64,000 nucleotides of DNA, taken from contig NZ_JAKZAJ010000002.1 of NCBI RefSeq assembly GCF_023156285.1, forward strand, positions 645,917 through 709,916, read 5' to 3'. The notes beneath the pieces are model-generated. The model saw only the letters and a list, made by a program, of their open reading frames with translations. It was not told the DNA's origin and did no database searches. A program made the translations under genes and the position numbers. The stretch is from Marinobacter koreensis (GTDB lineage Bacteria > Pseudomonadota > Gammaproteobacteria > Pseudomonadales > Oleiphilaceae). Shown here in pieces: positions 26,828 through 39,397 of this stretch; position 1 is the first letter of the stretch; every line of letters begins with the position of its first letter.

Positions 26828-28909
26828 TCAGCCAGCGGTCGGCAGCAGGGAGATGTCGGCAACCCGCAGGAACAGGTTGCGCAGGCGATTGAGCAGCGCC
26901 AGCCGGTTGTTCCGGACTGCGTCGTCCTCGGCCATCACCATGACCGCATCGAAGAACGTGTCCACCGGTTCTCTCAGGCTGGCCAGCGAGCTCAGCGCGC
27001 TGGCGTAGTCGCCCTTCTCGAACATCGGCAGCACTGTCTGCGCCTGTTCCTCCACCTGAGCGGCCAGGGTTTTCTCCTCGGCATCCTGCAGCAGGGACGG
27101 ATCCACGGTTTCGCCGATGCTGTCGCCGCCCTGTTTGGTCAGGATGTTGGATACCCGCTTGTTGGCACCGGCCAGCGCCTGCGCTTCCGGCAGCTGGCGG
27201 AAGGCCTCCACCGCCTTCACGCGGCGGTCGAAGTCCAGCGGCCGGGTCGGACGACGGGCATGCACCGCCAGGTACACCTCGGCGCCGATGCCCTGCTCTT
27301 CGTAGTGGGCGCGGAAACGCTCCAGCATATAGTCCACCACGGTGCTGGCGGTGTCCTGCTCGGTCAGTACCGTGAAGTTCTGTTCGGCCCATTCGCACAG
27401 GGTTTGCAGATCCAGCGGCAGCTCCCGTTCGATGATGATGCGAAGCACACCCAGGGAAGCCCGGCGCAGTGCAAACGGATCCCGTGTGCCCGATGGCGGC
27501 TGATTGATTCCGAACAGGCCGACCAGTGAGTCGATCCGGTCAGCGATGGCAACGGCACAGCCGGTCAGCGTGGTCGGCAGGCTGTCGCCGGCAAAGCGCG
27601 GCATGTACTGCTCGTTCAGCGCCCGGGCGACATCTTCGGGCTCGCCGTCGTTGGCGGCGTAGTACTGGCCCATGATGCCCTGAAGGTCGGTGAATTCGAG
27701 TACCATCTCGGTGACCAGGTCGGTTTTGGCCAGCATGGCGGCGCGCTCGGCGAGGGCCGGATCGCTGCCGATGGCCTCGGCGATCTTCTTCGCCAGTGCC
27801 GCTACGCGAACGGATTTGTCATAAAGACTGCCGAGCTTCTCCTGGAACACGATCGGCTTGAGCGATTCGATACGAGCTTCCAGGCGGGTCTTGCGATCCG
27901 TCTCATAGAAGAACGCAGCGTCCGACAGCCGGGGACGGATCACCTTCTCGTTGCCGGCGATCACCTGTGCCGGATCCTTGCTCTCCAGGTTGGCCACGGT
28001 GATGAACAGCGGCAGTATCTTTCCGTCCTTGCCCACCACGTGGAAATACTTCTGATGCTCCTCCATGGAAGAGATCAGCGCTTCTGCGGGCACTTCCAGG
28101 AAGCGTTCCTCAAAACGCCCCATCAGCGGGACCGGCCATTCGTTCAGCGCGGTGACTTCGTCCAGCAGGTCTTCATCAATCACAGCCTTGCCACCGGCTT
28201 CCTTCTCGGCGAGGGCGGCAACGCCTTTGCGGATTTGCTCGCGGCGCTCGGCAAAGTCAGCGAGTACGTAGCCTTCCTGCTTGAGAACGACCTCGTAATC
28301 GTTCGGGGTCGGCACGATCAGCGGCTTCGGACAATGGAAACGATGGCCGCGGGTGGTATTGCCCGGTTTCAGGCCCATGATCGGTGCGTCGATCACCTTA
28401 TTGCCATACAGCAGAATCGCCCAGTGGACCGGCCGAACGAATTCGGTACGGTGGGCGCCCCAGCGCATGCGCTTGGGAATCGGCAGGGCGGCGAGGGACT
28501 GTTCGACCAGTTCGGGCATCAATTCGACCGTCGGTCTGCCCTGCTCCACGGTACGGTAGACCACCCAGGCACCTTTTTCGGTTTCCAGGGTGTCCAGCTG
28601 GTCCGGCGTAATGCCCAGGGATGTGGCGAAGCCGGTCAATGCCCGGGTCGGGTTACCGGCGTCGTCGAAGGCGGCCTTGACCGCCGGGCCCCGTTTTTCC
28701 ACCGGTTTGTCCGGCTGAGCATCGGCCAGGTCCCTTACCCGGACGGCAAGACGGCGTGGCGCGGCGAAGGACTCGACCTTGCCAAACTCGATGCCAGCCT
28801 CTTCCAGGCCCTTGGCAATGCCCTGGGTAAAGGCGTTGGACAGAGTCTTGAGCGCTTTGGGAGGCAGCTCTTCAGTGCCCAGTTCGACCAGAAAATCCTG
28901 TGTAGCCAT
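26828..28909 (-). CDS. glyS: Glycine--tRNA ligase beta subunit
   Basis: The 693-residue beta subunit of the alpha2-beta2 glycyl-tRNA synthetase binds and positions tRNA-Gly. The N-terminus DFLVELGTEELPPKAL is diagnostic. LISSMEEHQKYFHV and the HD-like segment are present, and the C-terminal anticodon-binding region ends NRLALLNRLRNLF. It follows glyQ by two bases. Length matches E. coli GlyS (689). Confidence 0.98.
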   Translation of the reverse strand: MATQDFLVELGTEELPPKALKTLSNAFTQGIAKGLEEAGIEFGKVESFAAPRRLAVRVRDLADAQPDKPVEKRGPAVKAAFDDAGNPTRALTGFATSLGITPDQLDTLETEKGAWVVYRTVEQGRPTVELMPELVEQSLAALPIPKRMRWGAHRTEFVRPVHWAILLYGNKVIDAPIMGLKPGNTTRGHRFHCPKPLIVPTPNDYEVVLKQEGYVLADFAERREQIRKGVAALAEKEAGGKAVIDEDLLDEVTALNEWPVPLMGRFEERFLEVPAEALISSMEEHQKYFHVVGKDGKILPLFITVANLESKDPAQVIAGNEKVIRPRLSDAAFFYETDRKTRLEARIESLKPIVFQEKLGSLYDKSVRVAALAKKIAEAIGSDPALAERAAMLAKTDLVTEMVLEFTDLQGIMGQYYAANDGEPEDVARALNEQYMPRFAGDSLPTTLTGCAVAIADRIDSLVGLFGINQPPSGTRDPFALRRASLGVLRIIIERELPLDLQTLCEWAEQNFTVLTEQDTASTVVDYMLERFRAHYEEQGIGAEVYLAVHARRPTRPLDFDRRVKAVEAFRQLPEAQALAGANKRVSNILTKQGGDSIGETVDPSLLQDAEEKTLAAQVEEQAQTVLPMFEKGDYASALSSLASLREPVDTFFDAVMVMAEDDAVRNNRLALLNRLRNLFLRVADISLLPTAG

Positions 28910-28911
28910 GA

Positions 28912-29940
28912 TTATGCGTTCCCCTGTTCCTGCTGTGCCTGCTTCGCTTTCTTGCCCTTCTTCTTGCCGTTGGCCTTTTCATCGGCCGCTGCGGCGGCGG
29001 CCAGCACTTCCTCGCGCAGGGCCTCAGGGGCCAGCGGGAAGCCGAGCTTACGGCGGCTGTCGAAGTAGGCCTGGGCCACGGCGCGGGCCAGGGTACGGAC
29101 ACGGAGAATGAAACGCTGCCGCTCGGTGACCGAGATGGCGTGGCGGGCGTCCAGCAGGTTGAAGGTATGAGACGCCTTCAGCACCTGCTCGTAGGCCGGA
29201 AGCGGCAGCCCGGCCTCGATCAGCCGGGCGCTCTCGCGCTCATGCACATCGAAGCTGTGGAACAGGAATTCGGTGTCGGCCTGTTCGAAGTTGTAGGTGG
29301 ACATTTCCACTTCCTGCTGGTGGAACACGTCGCCGTAGGTGACGACGCCATCCGGGCCTTCGGTCCAGACCAGGTCGTAAACGCTGTCGACGCCCTGCAG
29401 GTACATGGCGATCCGCTCCAGCCCGTAGGTCAGTTCGCCGGTGACGGGGTAGCACTCCAGGCCGCCCACCTGCTGGAAGTAGGTGAACTGGGTGACTTCC
29501 ATGCCATTGAGCCAGATTTCCCAGCCCAGGCCCCAGGCGCCCAGCGTGGGGGATTCCCAGTTGTCCTCGACAAACCGGATGTCGTGTACCAGGGGATCGA
29601 GGCCCAGGGCGCGGAGGGAATCCAGATACAGTTCCTGGATGTTGTCCGGGGAGGGCTTGAGGACCACCTGGAACTGATAGTAATGCTGCAGACGGTTCGG
29701 GTTTTCACCGTAACGACCGTCGGTGGGGCGACGGCTGGGCTGAACATAGGCGGCATTCCAGGTCTCCGGGCCGATGGCGCGAAGGAAGGTGGCCGGGTGA
29801 AAGGTACCGGCGCCCACTTCCATATCCAGGGGCTGGAGAACCACGCAGCCATGCTGCGCCCAGAAATTCTGCAGAGCCAGGATCAGACCCTGGAAGGTCT
29901 TGATATCCGGCGCGGAGTTGTTCGTTGCCTTGTCTGTCAC
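28912..29940 (-). CDS. glyQ: Glycine--tRNA ligase alpha subunit with a basic tail
   Basis: The catalytic alpha subunit forming glycyl-adenylate. It starts with the segment [19 protein letters not shown] and includes [13 protein letters not shown] (motif 2) and [17 protein letters not shown]. At 342 residues it is about 40 longer than E. coli GlyQ (303); the extra part is a Lys/Ala/Gln-rich C-terminal tail after [12 protein letters not shown]. It is first in glyQ-glyS and has a promoter just upstream. Confidence 0.97.
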   Translation of the reverse strand: MTDKATNNSAPDIKTFQGLILALQNFWAQHGCVVLQPLDMEVGAGTFHPATFLRAIGPETWNAAYVQPSRRPTDGRYGENPNRLQHYYQFQVVLKPSPDNIQELYLDSLRALGLDPLVHDIRFVEDNWESPTLGAWGLGWEIWLNGMEVTQFTYFQQVGGLECYPVTGELTYGLERIAMYLQGVDSVYDLVWTEGPDGVVTYGDVFHQQEVEMSTYNFEQADTEFLFHSFDVHERESARLIEAGLPLPAYEQVLKASHTFNLLDARHAISVTERQRFILRVRTLARAVAQAYFDSRRKLGFPLAPEALREEVLAAAAAADEKANGKKKGKKAKQAQQEQGNA

Positions 29941-30011
29941 GACGATTGCCTGCTGATTCAGTCTGTGTGTGGCGCCCCGCTGTTCCCTCGGGACACTCCG
30001 AAAAAAGGCGC

Positions 30012-30040
30012 ATTATACGCTTGCCAAAGCGGTATTTCTA
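30012..30040 (-). promoter_or_regulatory. Promoter of glyQS
   Basis: On the minus strand TAGAAA (30035-30040), a 17-base spacer and a perfect TATAAT (30012-30017). The predicted start near 30005 leaves a leader of about 65 bases before glyQ. Confidence 0.5.
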
Positions 30041-30067
30041 AGTGCGATTCACGCCTTTGATTTTGCG

Positions 30068-31471
30068 CTAGAAGAAGGTCAGACCCACCTGGAACAGCTT
30101 CTCCACATCCCGGACCCGGGACTTGTCCACCAGGAACAGGATGACGTGGTCGTCCGGCTGCACCCGCAGGTGGTCGTGGGCGATGAGCACCTCGTTATGG
30201 CGGACGATGGCGCCGATGGTGGTGCCTTCGGGCAGATTGATTTCGTCCAGCCGCTTACCCACCACCTTGGAGGATCGATGGTCGCCATGGGCAATCGCCT
30301 CAATGGCCTCAGCGGCGCCCCGGCGCAGTGAGTGAACGTTCACCACATCGCCCCGCCGTACATGGGTGAGCAGGCTTCCTATGGTGGTCTGCTGGGGCGA
30401 GATGGCGACATCGATGTCGCCGCCCTGGATCAGGTCGACGTAGTCCGGGTTGTTAATCAGGGTGAAGACCTTGCGAGCCCCCAGCCGTTTGGCCAGCAGC
30501 GATGCCATGATATTGGCTTCGTCATCGTTGGTGACGGCGCAGAAAACATCGGTGTTTTCGATGTTCTCTTCGAGCAGGATGTCCTTGTTGGCGGCATTGC
30601 CCTCCAGGACAACCGTCTTGCGGAGGTTTTCCGAGAGCATCACGCACCGGTCGTGATCCTGCTCCAGCAGCTTGACCTGGTAGCGGCTTTCCAGGGTTTT
30701 GGCCAGGCGCTGGCCGATATTGCCGCCCCCGCAGATGAAGATACGCTTGTACGGTTTGACCAGCGGTTGCAGTTCGCTCATGACCGATCGGATGTGGTCG
30801 GCACCGGCGATAAAAAACACTTCGTCGCCATCTTCGATCACCGTATCGCCCTGGGGCATGATCGCCCGGTCCTTCCGGAAAATCGCGGCCACACGGGTCT
30901 CGATCCGGGGCATGTGGGTGCGCAGGTAAGACAGCTCATGGCCAACCAGGGGGCCACCCTGGGTTGCCCGGATGGCCACCAGCCGCACCAGACCCTTGGA
31001 GAATTCCAGTACCTGCAATGCGCCCGGGTATTCGATCAGGCGGGTAATGTGCTTGGTAACCAGGTGTTCCGGGCTGATCAGGACGTCGATCGGAAACCCG
31101 CGCAGGCTGTCCAGATCCTTTTCCTTGTCGCGCTGATAGAACAGCTCGGACCGGGCCAGATAGGCATTGGCGCGTACCCGGCAGATGGTGGTCGGAGTCT
31201 TGTACAGCAGCTTGGTGACCTGGCAGCCGACCATGTTGGTTTCGTCACTGTTGGTGACGGCAATGAGGATGTCGGCGTCTTCGGCACCAGCCTGTCGCAG
31301 CACCGTCGGAAATGAGGCCTTGCCCTGCACGGTCCGGATGTCCAGCCGATCCTGCAGCTCGCGGAGGCGGGCGCCATCGCTGTCGATCACGGTGATGTCG
31401 TTGGCTTCGTTGGCCAGGTTCTCGGCCAGGGTACCGCCGACCTGGCCGGCGCCTAGAATCAGGATCTTCAT
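30068..31471 (-). CDS. trkA: Trk system potassium transporter TrkA
   Basis: A 467-residue peripheral protein with two RCK_N/RCK_C units in tandem: [14 protein letters not shown] at the N-terminus and [14 protein letters not shown] near residue 240. It controls TrkH/TrkG by NAD(H)/ATP binding. Its ATG overlaps the rsmB stop by four bases, giving the conserved rsmB-trkA order of gammaproteobacteria. Confidence 0.97.
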   Translation of the reverse strand: MKILILGAGQVGGTLAENLANEANDITVIDSDGARLRELQDRLDIRTVQGKASFPTVLRQAGAEDADILIAVTNSDETNMVGCQVTKLLYKTPTTICRVRANAYLARSELFYQRDKEKDLDSLRGFPIDVLISPEHLVTKHITRLIEYPGALQVLEFSKGLVRLVAIRATQGGPLVGHELSYLRTHMPRIETRVAAIFRKDRAIMPQGDTVIEDGDEVFFIAGADHIRSVMSELQPLVKPYKRIFICGGGNIGQRLAKTLESRYQVKLLEQDHDRCVMLSENLRKTVVLEGNAANKDILLEENIENTDVFCAVTNDDEANIMASLLAKRLGARKVFTLINNPDYVDLIQGGDIDVAISPQQTTIGSLLTHVRRGDVVNVHSLRRGAAEAIEAIAHGDHRSSKVVGKRLDEINLPEGTTIGAIVRHNEVLIAHDHLRVQPDDHVILFLVDKSRVRDVEKLFQVGLTFF

Positions 31472-32772
31472 GGTTCGGGTTTCTCCAGTACCGCGTAGAA
31501 GAAGCCATCGTGGCTGTCAGGATTTGGTAGCAGCTGCCGGCCTGCGCCGGTGTCGCGGCCCCAGGTCACCTCCGGCTCCACCAGTATGCTGTCCGCGCAC
31601 TGTTTGCGGAACCGTTGAATTATACGGTGGTTTTCCTGGGGGAACACGGAGCAGGTTGCGTAGACCAGTCTCCCCCCGGGTTTCAGAATCGACCACATGG
31701 CATTGAGGAGGCCAAGCTGGATTCCGGCGAGGGGTACGATGTCGGATTCACGGCGCAGCAGTTTGATGTCCGGATGCCGCCGGATAACCCCGGTGGCGCT
31801 GCAGGGCACATCGAGCAGGATGCGATCAAAGGCATCGCCGTCCCACCAGTCTTCGATTCGCGCGGCGTCCGCCTGCTTCAGTGTTGCGACCAGGTCCAGG
31901 CGTTCCAGATTCTCTTCCACCCGTGGCAATCGATCAGCGGATTCGTCGATGGCGACCACCTCGGCCAGGGCGTCACAGGCTTCAAGGATTGCACAGGTCT
32001 TGCCGCCCGGGGCGGCGCAGGCATCCAGGACGCGCTGGCCCGGAGCCAGATCGAGCAGCGTGGTGCAGAGTTGGGCGGCTTCGTCCTGAACGCTCACGGC
32101 GCCGTCGGCAAACCAGGGCAGCCGGTCCACCGGTACTGGTCTGGCCAGTTGCAGACCGTGGGGAGCAAACCGGGTGGGAGTTGCCTCAATGCCGGCGTCG
32201 TCAAGCAGAGCGAGGTATTGGTCCCGGGTAAAGCGCCGGGCATTCACCCGAAGGGTCATGGGCGCCTGGGTGTTGTTGGCTTCCAGGATGCCTTGCCAGT
32301 CGTCCGGCCAATTATGGCGCAGCTTATCAACCATCCATCGGGGGTGGCTGAAGCGGGCCGGGTCGTCCCGTGGCTCGGGCGCCTCGTCCCGCTGGGCGCC
32401 CCGGAGTACACCGTTCACCAGGCCGGTCAGGTGCGGCTTACCGAGGGCACGACAGGCTTCCACGGCTTCATTGACCACGGCATAGGTGGCGGCCCGATCG
32501 CTGAAACGCAGCTGGAACAGGGCCACCAGCATCAGATGGTGAATGATCCGGTCCGGTTTGCGCAGAGGTTTGTTCAGGCGGTCGCCCAGTTCGGCGTCGA
32601 GTCGGTGGAACCAGCGGCAGCTACCGTAGCAGAGGGCCTGGAGTTCCGCCCGCTCGTGATCGCCCACCCGGTTCAGCGCCGATGGCAGACACTGGCTGAG
32701 TGACTGGCCCTGCTCTACGGAGAGCAGCACGCCGGCCGCAACGGCTCGGATGGGTTGGTGGCCGCCGGTCAT
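31468..32772 (-). CDS. rsmB: 16S rRNA m5C967 methyltransferase RsmB
   Basis: This 434-residue enzyme methylates C967 of 16S rRNA. It has an NusB-like N-terminal RNA-binding domain (about 1-140) and a Rossmann methyltransferase domain with [10 protein letters not shown] (SAM), DVPCSATG (motif IV Cys) and [11 protein letters not shown] (motif VI catalytic Cys). It sits between fmt (one base before) and trkA (four-base overlap). Confidence 0.97.
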   Translation of the reverse strand: MTGGHQPIRAVAAGVLLSVEQGQSLSQCLPSALNRVGDHERAELQALCYGSCRWFHRLDAELGDRLNKPLRKPDRIIHHLMLVALFQLRFSDRAATYAVVNEAVEACRALGKPHLTGLVNGVLRGAQRDEAPEPRDDPARFSHPRWMVDKLRHNWPDDWQGILEANNTQAPMTLRVNARRFTRDQYLALLDDAGIEATPTRFAPHGLQLARPVPVDRLPWFADGAVSVQDEAAQLCTTLLDLAPGQRVLDACAAPGGKTCAILEACDALAEVVAIDESADRLPRVEENLERLDLVATLKQADAARIEDWWDGDAFDRILLDVPCSATGVIRRHPDIKLLRRESDIVPLAGIQLGLLNAMWSILKPGGRLVYATCSVFPQENHRIIQRFRKQCADSILVEPEVTWGRDTGAGRQLLPNPDSHDGFFYAVLEKPEP

Positions 32773-32773
32773 G

Positions 32774-33709
32774 TCAGTGAAGCTCCTGACCGGGCATCAG
32801 CAGTTGCTTGCCCCCGTTGATCAGGTCATTCGCGGTCTGGGTGCGTGCCCCTGGCAATTGCAGCCGCGTTACCCGCAGCACAGCCTCACCACAGGCGATA
32901 TCAATGCCGTCCCGGTTGCGCCGGATGACCGTCCCGGGCGGCTGGTCTGACGACTCGGGCAGGACGCTCGCCTCGTGAATCCGGATGCGCTCGCCGTCGA
33001 GTTCTGTGTAGGTCCCGGGCCAGGGATTGAAGGCCCGGATCAGACGCTCCAGAGCGTTCGCATCGGACTGCCAGTCCAGATGGCCTTCCTCTTTGGTCAG
33101 CTTGCGGGCGTAGCAGGCCCGCTCGTCGTTCTGGGCCTCTCCGGTCAGCTCCCCTTTCTCGAGCAGATCCATCGCCTTCACGATGGCCGCACCACCCATA
33201 TCGGCGAGGCGGTCGTGGAGGCTTCCGCCGGTGTCGTCGGCTTCGATGGGGGTGATCGACTTCAGCAGCATGTCGCCGGTGTCCAGGCCTTCGTCCATCT
33301 GCATGATGGTGATACCGGTTTCGGAATCGCCAGCGGCAATGGCCCTCTGGATAGGGGCAGCTCCCCGCCAGCGTGGCAGGAGCGAGGCGTGGATGTTCAG
33401 GCATCCATGGCGTGGAGTCGCCAGCACATCCGCCGGCAGGATCAGGCCATAGGCCGCGACGATCATGACATCCGGCACGAGGGCGGCCAGCTCTTCCCGC
33501 GCCTCGGGCGTTTTGAGCGTTTCAGGTTGGTAGACCGGGAGCGAATGCTCCTGGGCGACCTGTTTCACCGGGCCGGGCGAGGGCTTGCGGCCACGACCGG
33601 CCGGGCGGTCCGGCTGAGTGTAGACGCCGACAATCTCGTGGTGAGTCGTCAGAAGGCTTCGAAGGGCAATGGCAGCAAAATCGGGGGTGCCCGCAAATAC
33701 GATTCGCAC
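32774..33709 (-). CDS. fmt: Methionyl-tRNA formyltransferase
   Basis: Fmt formylates initiator Met-tRNA with 10-formyl-THF. The 311-residue protein has the expected length and motifs: RIVFAGTPDFAA, the folate-binding HASLLPRWRGAAPIQ and a C-terminal OB domain. I place the start at GTG 33709 because homologues begin at this point. The longer open frame starts with TTG at 33754 inside a terminator-like hairpin, which is an implausible site. Confidence 0.95.
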   Translation of the reverse strand: MRIVFAGTPDFAAIALRSLLTTHHEIVGVYTQPDRPAGRGRKPSPGPVKQVAQEHSLPVYQPETLKTPEAREELAALVPDVMIVAAYGLILPADVLATPRHGCLNIHASLLPRWRGAAPIQRAIAAGDSETGITIMQMDEGLDTGDMLLKSITPIEADDTGGSLHDRLADMGGAAIVKAMDLLEKGELTGEAQNDERACYARKLTKEEGHLDWQSDANALERLIRAFNPWPGTYTELDGERIRIHEASVLPESSDQPPGTVIRRNRDGIDIACGEAVLRVTRLQLPGARTQTANDLINGGKQLLMPGQELH

Positions 33710-33739
33710 GGTGCGTTTGTCTCTGTTCCGTTGAATACG

Positions 33740-33763
33740 AAAAGACCGGGTCAACGCCCGGTC
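33740..33763 (-). terminator. Intrinsic terminator between def and fmt
   Basis: On the minus strand a perfect seven-pair stem (arms 33757-33763 and 33744-33750, six-base loop) is followed by TTTT (33740-33743). It would attenuate read-through from def into fmt and rules out the TTG start at 33754. Confidence 0.6.
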
Positions 33764-33796
33764 CGTGAAACTCTGCTGATCTGCTGACCTGTCCGG

Positions 33797-34300
33797 TCAG
33801 GCGCTCTTCCGATGAAGTTTCTCGAGCTTCTTGCGGATCCGGTTGCGCTTCAGGGCGCTGAGGTAATCCACGAAGAGCTTGCCATTGAGATGATCCATCT
33901 CGTGCTGGATACACACGGCCAGCAGGCCCTGTGCCTCGATTTCGAAGGGATTGCCGTCACGATCCCGAGCCCGGATGATGCAGTGCTCGACCCGTTCGAC
34001 ATCCTCATAGAAACCGGGTACCGACAGACAACCTTCCTGCATGGGCTCAAGGTCGCCGTCGAGAACTTCCACTTCAGGATTGATAAAGACCCGGGGCTCG
34101 CTTTTGTCTTCGGACAGATCCATGACAATGATCTGCTTGTGCACGTTGACCTGCGTGGCCGCCAGACCAATGCCGGGCGCATCGTACATGGTCTCGAACA
34201 TGTCGTCGATCAGCTTGCGGATGTCGTCCGTCACTGCTTCGACCGGCTTGGCGATGGTGCGCAGACGGGGATCCGGGTATTCGAGAATATCTAGTATCAT
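33797..34300 (-). CDS. def: Peptide deformylase
   Basis: A metal-dependent deformylase removing the N-formyl group from new proteins. The 167-residue protein (start [14 protein letters not shown]) has all three motifs: [15 protein letters not shown] (metal Cys) and QHEMDHLNG (two metal His and the catalytic Glu). An open frame extends 62 codons upstream but is unlike the family. It precedes fmt and diverges from the LysM gene. Confidence 0.97.
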   Translation of the reverse strand: MILDILEYPDPRLRTIAKPVEAVTDDIRKLIDDMFETMYDAPGIGLAATQVNVHKQIIVMDLSEDKSEPRVFINPEVEVLDGDLEPMQEGCLSVPGFYEDVERVEHCIIRARDRDGNPFEIEAQGLLAVCIQHEMDHLNGKLFVDYLSALKRNRIRKKLEKLHRKSA

Positions 34301-34711
34301 AACGCTCGTAATTCTGGGCCGTGGATTCGGTAGCGCCTGTTCTTTCCGTACAGACGTTTTACAATTTGTAACCGTGTGAAGGCAGTCTCCGAAATATTGC
34401 CGACCACTGGGCAAAGTTTCGCTTATAACATGAACAGTCGGGCTGAAACCGCGACTTTCAATGGCCGGACGGGACTGCCTGTCCAATAATCATTATTATC
34501 CCCTAATTCGTCGATTGAGTACAAACTGATCAGTTAATAGTTAAAATCTTTTGACGGCGGGATAGAATTTACTGGAAGAACAAAAGATAACATCACAATT
34601 TCCGAGACTTCTTCTATAGTAACAGGAATAACAAAGTAATAATCTGCAGGTAACCGGTTGCAGATCAACCGAATGCAAAGACCTTAAGGCACGCGATCAA
34701 GGACTTACACA
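34301..34711. other. Divergent intergenic region def / LysM protein gene
   Basis: About 410 bases without a gene. The right half is A+T-rich and carries a promoter candidate for the LysM gene. It also holds a hairpin-forming ATCTGCA/TGCAGAT pair (34642-34665) in the predicted leader of that gene. I see no small ORF or known riboswitch. Confidence 0.6.
34592..34620 (+). promoter_or_regulatory. Candidate promoter of the LysM-dprA direction
   Basis: ATCACA (34592-34597), 17 bases, TATAGT (34615-34620): four and five of six matches. The predicted leader is about 85 bases. Confidence 0.42.
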
Positions 34712-35728
34712 ATGAGGAAACTGCTGTACGCTCTGGCAGCCACCATGCTGCTGTTCACCTCCTGGGCCCAGGCTCAACCGGAGCTGCGGTCCGACCATCC
34801 CGAGCGTTACACCGTGGTGAAAGGGGACACCCTCTGGGATATTTCGGCTCGATTTCTGAAGAACCCCTGGTACTGGCCGGAAATCTGGCACGTGAATCCG
34901 CAGGTTGCCAATCCTCACCTGATCTATCCGGGTGATCGCCTGGCCCTGGTCTACATCGATGGCAAGCCCCGCATCACCAAGGTGGCCACCAGCGATGTGG
35001 TGAAGCTGTCACCGAAGGTGCGTTCCGAGCCCATTGATACGCCCATCCCGGCGATTCCGCTCGACGCCATCAGCAGTTTCCTGACCGATACCCGCGTGGT
35101 CACACCGGAGGAGCTCAACGGTGCGCCGTACGTTCTGGAAGGTGAGGATGGCCGGATCATCACGGGTGCCGGCGACCGTATCTACGCCCGGGGCAAGAAG
35201 CCGGCAGACAAGGTGGGAATTTTCCGCCGGACGCAGCAGTTCGTTGATCCGGAAACCGGTGAGTTCCTGGGACTGGAGGCCCGGAGTGTGGGGTCCGGCA
35301 AGATCACGGCCGAAAACGGCGATGTCCTGACCGTGGCCCTGACCGATTCCAATCAGGAAGTCCGCATCGGTGACCGGCTGCTGACCAACGTCAATCGTCC
35401 GCTGGCCACCAGCTTCGTGCCAAGTGCCCCCGATAACAAGGTGACCGGCCTGATGATCGCCGTGGATGGCGGGGTCAGCCAGATCGGCCAGTTCGATGTG
35501 GTGGTCATCAACCGTGGCGAACGGGATGGCCTGAAATCCGGTAACGTGCTGGCCGTCCTCAAGAGCGGTAATCTGGTGCGGGATCCGGTCACCGGTGAGA
35601 CCATCGAGCTGCCGTCCGAGCGTGCCGGCCTGATGATGGTGTTCCAGGTCTATGAAAAAATGAGCTACGGTCTGGTGCTCCAGTCGAGCCGTCCGCTGGC
35701 GGTTGGTGACAAGGTGGCCAACCCCTGA
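34712..35728 (+). CDS. LysM peptidoglycan-binding protein (PA0020/TsaP-like)
   Basis: A 338-residue exported protein with signal peptide LLYALAATMLLFTSWAQA and a LysM domain right after it (YTVVKGDTLWDISARF to NPHLIYPGDRLAL, about 32-80). The rest resembles the FlgT/TsaP C-terminal part. The Pseudomonas homologue at the same place (PA0020, between def and dprA) is a TsaP homologue, which links type IV pilus secretins to peptidoglycan in other species. A strong terminator follows. Pilus function here is inferred by synteny only. Confidence 0.85.
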   Translation: MRKLLYALAATMLLFTSWAQAQPELRSDHPERYTVVKGDTLWDISARFLKNPWYWPEIWHVNPQVANPHLIYPGDRLALVYIDGKPRITKVATSDVVKLSPKVRSEPIDTPIPAIPLDAISSFLTDTRVVTPEELNGAPYVLEGEDGRIITGAGDRIYARGKKPADKVGIFRRTQQFVDPETGEFLGLEARSVGSGKITAENGDVLTVALTDSNQEVRIGDRLLTNVNRPLATSFVPSAPDNKVTGLMIAVDGGVSQIGQFDVVVINRGERDGLKSGNVLAVLKSGNLVRDPVTGETIELPSERAGLMMVFQVYEKMSYGLVLQSSRPLAVGDKVANP

Positions 35729-35754
35729 TCGACTCCCAGGCATTTTGTTGAATG

Positions 35755-35790
35755 AATGGCCGGGCGGGAATGCCCGGCCATTGTCGTTTT
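35755..35790 (+). terminator. Intrinsic terminator after the LysM gene
   Basis: A perfect 11-pair stem (35755-35765 with 35772-35782, loop GGGAAT) is followed by GTCGTTTT. It separates the LysM gene from dprA, which must then rely on its own promoter or read-through. Confidence 0.82.
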
Positions 35791-35805
35791 CAAGGATGAA
35801 AAGTA

Positions 35806-36984
35806 ATGAAAACCTCTGCGTCCGGGGGTGAGAGCCCCCTGCTGGCTGATGATCCCCTGGCCCATCCCGCTGCGTCCTGGATTCTGCTGACCCGGCTGCC
35901 CGGATTCGGTATTCGTGTTCGGCAGTCCGTCCTGCAAGCCGTCGACAACCTGTGTGATGTCCTGTCCCTGAGTTCTGCCACCCTGAAGGCCATCGGTCTC
36001 GATGGCGAGACGCTTACCGGCATCCTCGCCTGGCAGCACCAGGACTCGGGTCATCCCCTTATGGTGGAGGTGGCAGGGATCGTCGACGCCTGCAATTCGG
36101 CCAATATCACCATCCTGACCTGGCCCGATCGCGATTACCCCGAAGCTCTGCGCCATATCCACAACCCGCCACTGGCACTGTATTGTGTGGGCGATACCGC
36201 ACTGCTTCGGCGCGATCAGATCGGCATCGTCGGCAGCCGGCATGCAACACCGGCGGGTCTGGATCACGCCCGACGGTTCGCCATGACCCTGAGTGAACGC
36301 GGGCTGCTGGTGACCAGTGGGCTGGCACTCGGAATCGACGGTGCGGCCCATGCGGGGGCCATGGATGCGGGTGCGCCAACGGTCGCTGTCATTGGCTCCG
36401 GCCCGGACCGTCTCTATCCCCGGCAACACTTGCCGCTGGGCCGGCGAATCGCGGAACGGGGCGTGATCGTATCCGAATACCCGCCCGGAACCCCTGCCCG
36501 AGCTGGCCATTTTCCCAAGCGGAACCGGATCATCAGTGGTCTTTCCCGGGGCATTCTGGTGGTCGAGGCGGGTCTGAAAAGCGGGTCGCTGATCTCTGCC
36601 AGGCTGGCGCTGGAGCAGGGCCGTGAAGTATTCGCGATTCCGGGTTCCGTGCACAGCCCGGTGGCCCGGGGCTGTCATCACCTGATCAAGCAGGGCGCCC
36701 GCCTGGTGGAAACGGTGGACGATGTACTGGAAGAGCTGGGCACCTGGTGGTCGCTGCAGCCGGCAGTGACCGAAAAGCCGGAAGCGGCCGGAGGGCCCGA
36801 CCTGTCTGCCCTCGCAGAACGGGAAATCGCGGTGTTTCGGGCATTAGGGTATGATCCGTTATCGACCGATGCACTGGCGTCAGCCACCGGTCTGCCCGCT
36901 GATCAGCTGATGCAGTCCCTGTTGCTTCTGGAGTTGCAGGGACTGGTGGCTTCTGCTCCTGGCGGGTATCTGAGGCTGGCCTGA
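35806..36984 (+). CDS. dprA: DNA-processing protein DprA
   Basis: DprA binds incoming single-stranded DNA in transformation and loads RecA. The 392-residue protein has the Rossmann-like core: IGIVGSRHATPAGL, SGLALGIDGAAHAGA, VIGSGPDRLYPRQH, FPKRNRIISGLS and GSLISARLALEQGREVFAIPG. A winged-helix DML1-like tail (about 330-390) is present. It starts the dprA-tsaC-hemF-aroE run. Confidence 0.96.
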   Translation: MKTSASGGESPLLADDPLAHPAASWILLTRLPGFGIRVRQSVLQAVDNLCDVLSLSSATLKAIGLDGETLTGILAWQHQDSGHPLMVEVAGIVDACNSANITILTWPDRDYPEALRHIHNPPLALYCVGDTALLRRDQIGIVGSRHATPAGLDHARRFAMTLSERGLLVTSGLALGIDGAAHAGAMDAGAPTVAVIGSGPDRLYPRQHLPLGRRIAERGVIVSEYPPGTPARAGHFPKRNRIISGLSRGILVVEAGLKSGSLISARLALEQGREVFAIPGSVHSPVARGCHHLIKQGARLVETVDDVLEELGTWWSLQPAVTEKPEAAGGPDLSALAEREIAVFRALGYDPLSTDALASATGLPADQLMQSLLLLELQGLVASAPGGYLRLA

Positions 36985-37011
36985 GTCGGTGCGTTTTACC
37001 AACCCGATCAG

Positions 37012-39351
<2,340 letters not shown>

Positions 39352-39397
39352 GGTCCGGCAACCGGCTTCAGCCGATGTATTCTGATAAGGGGTGGCG

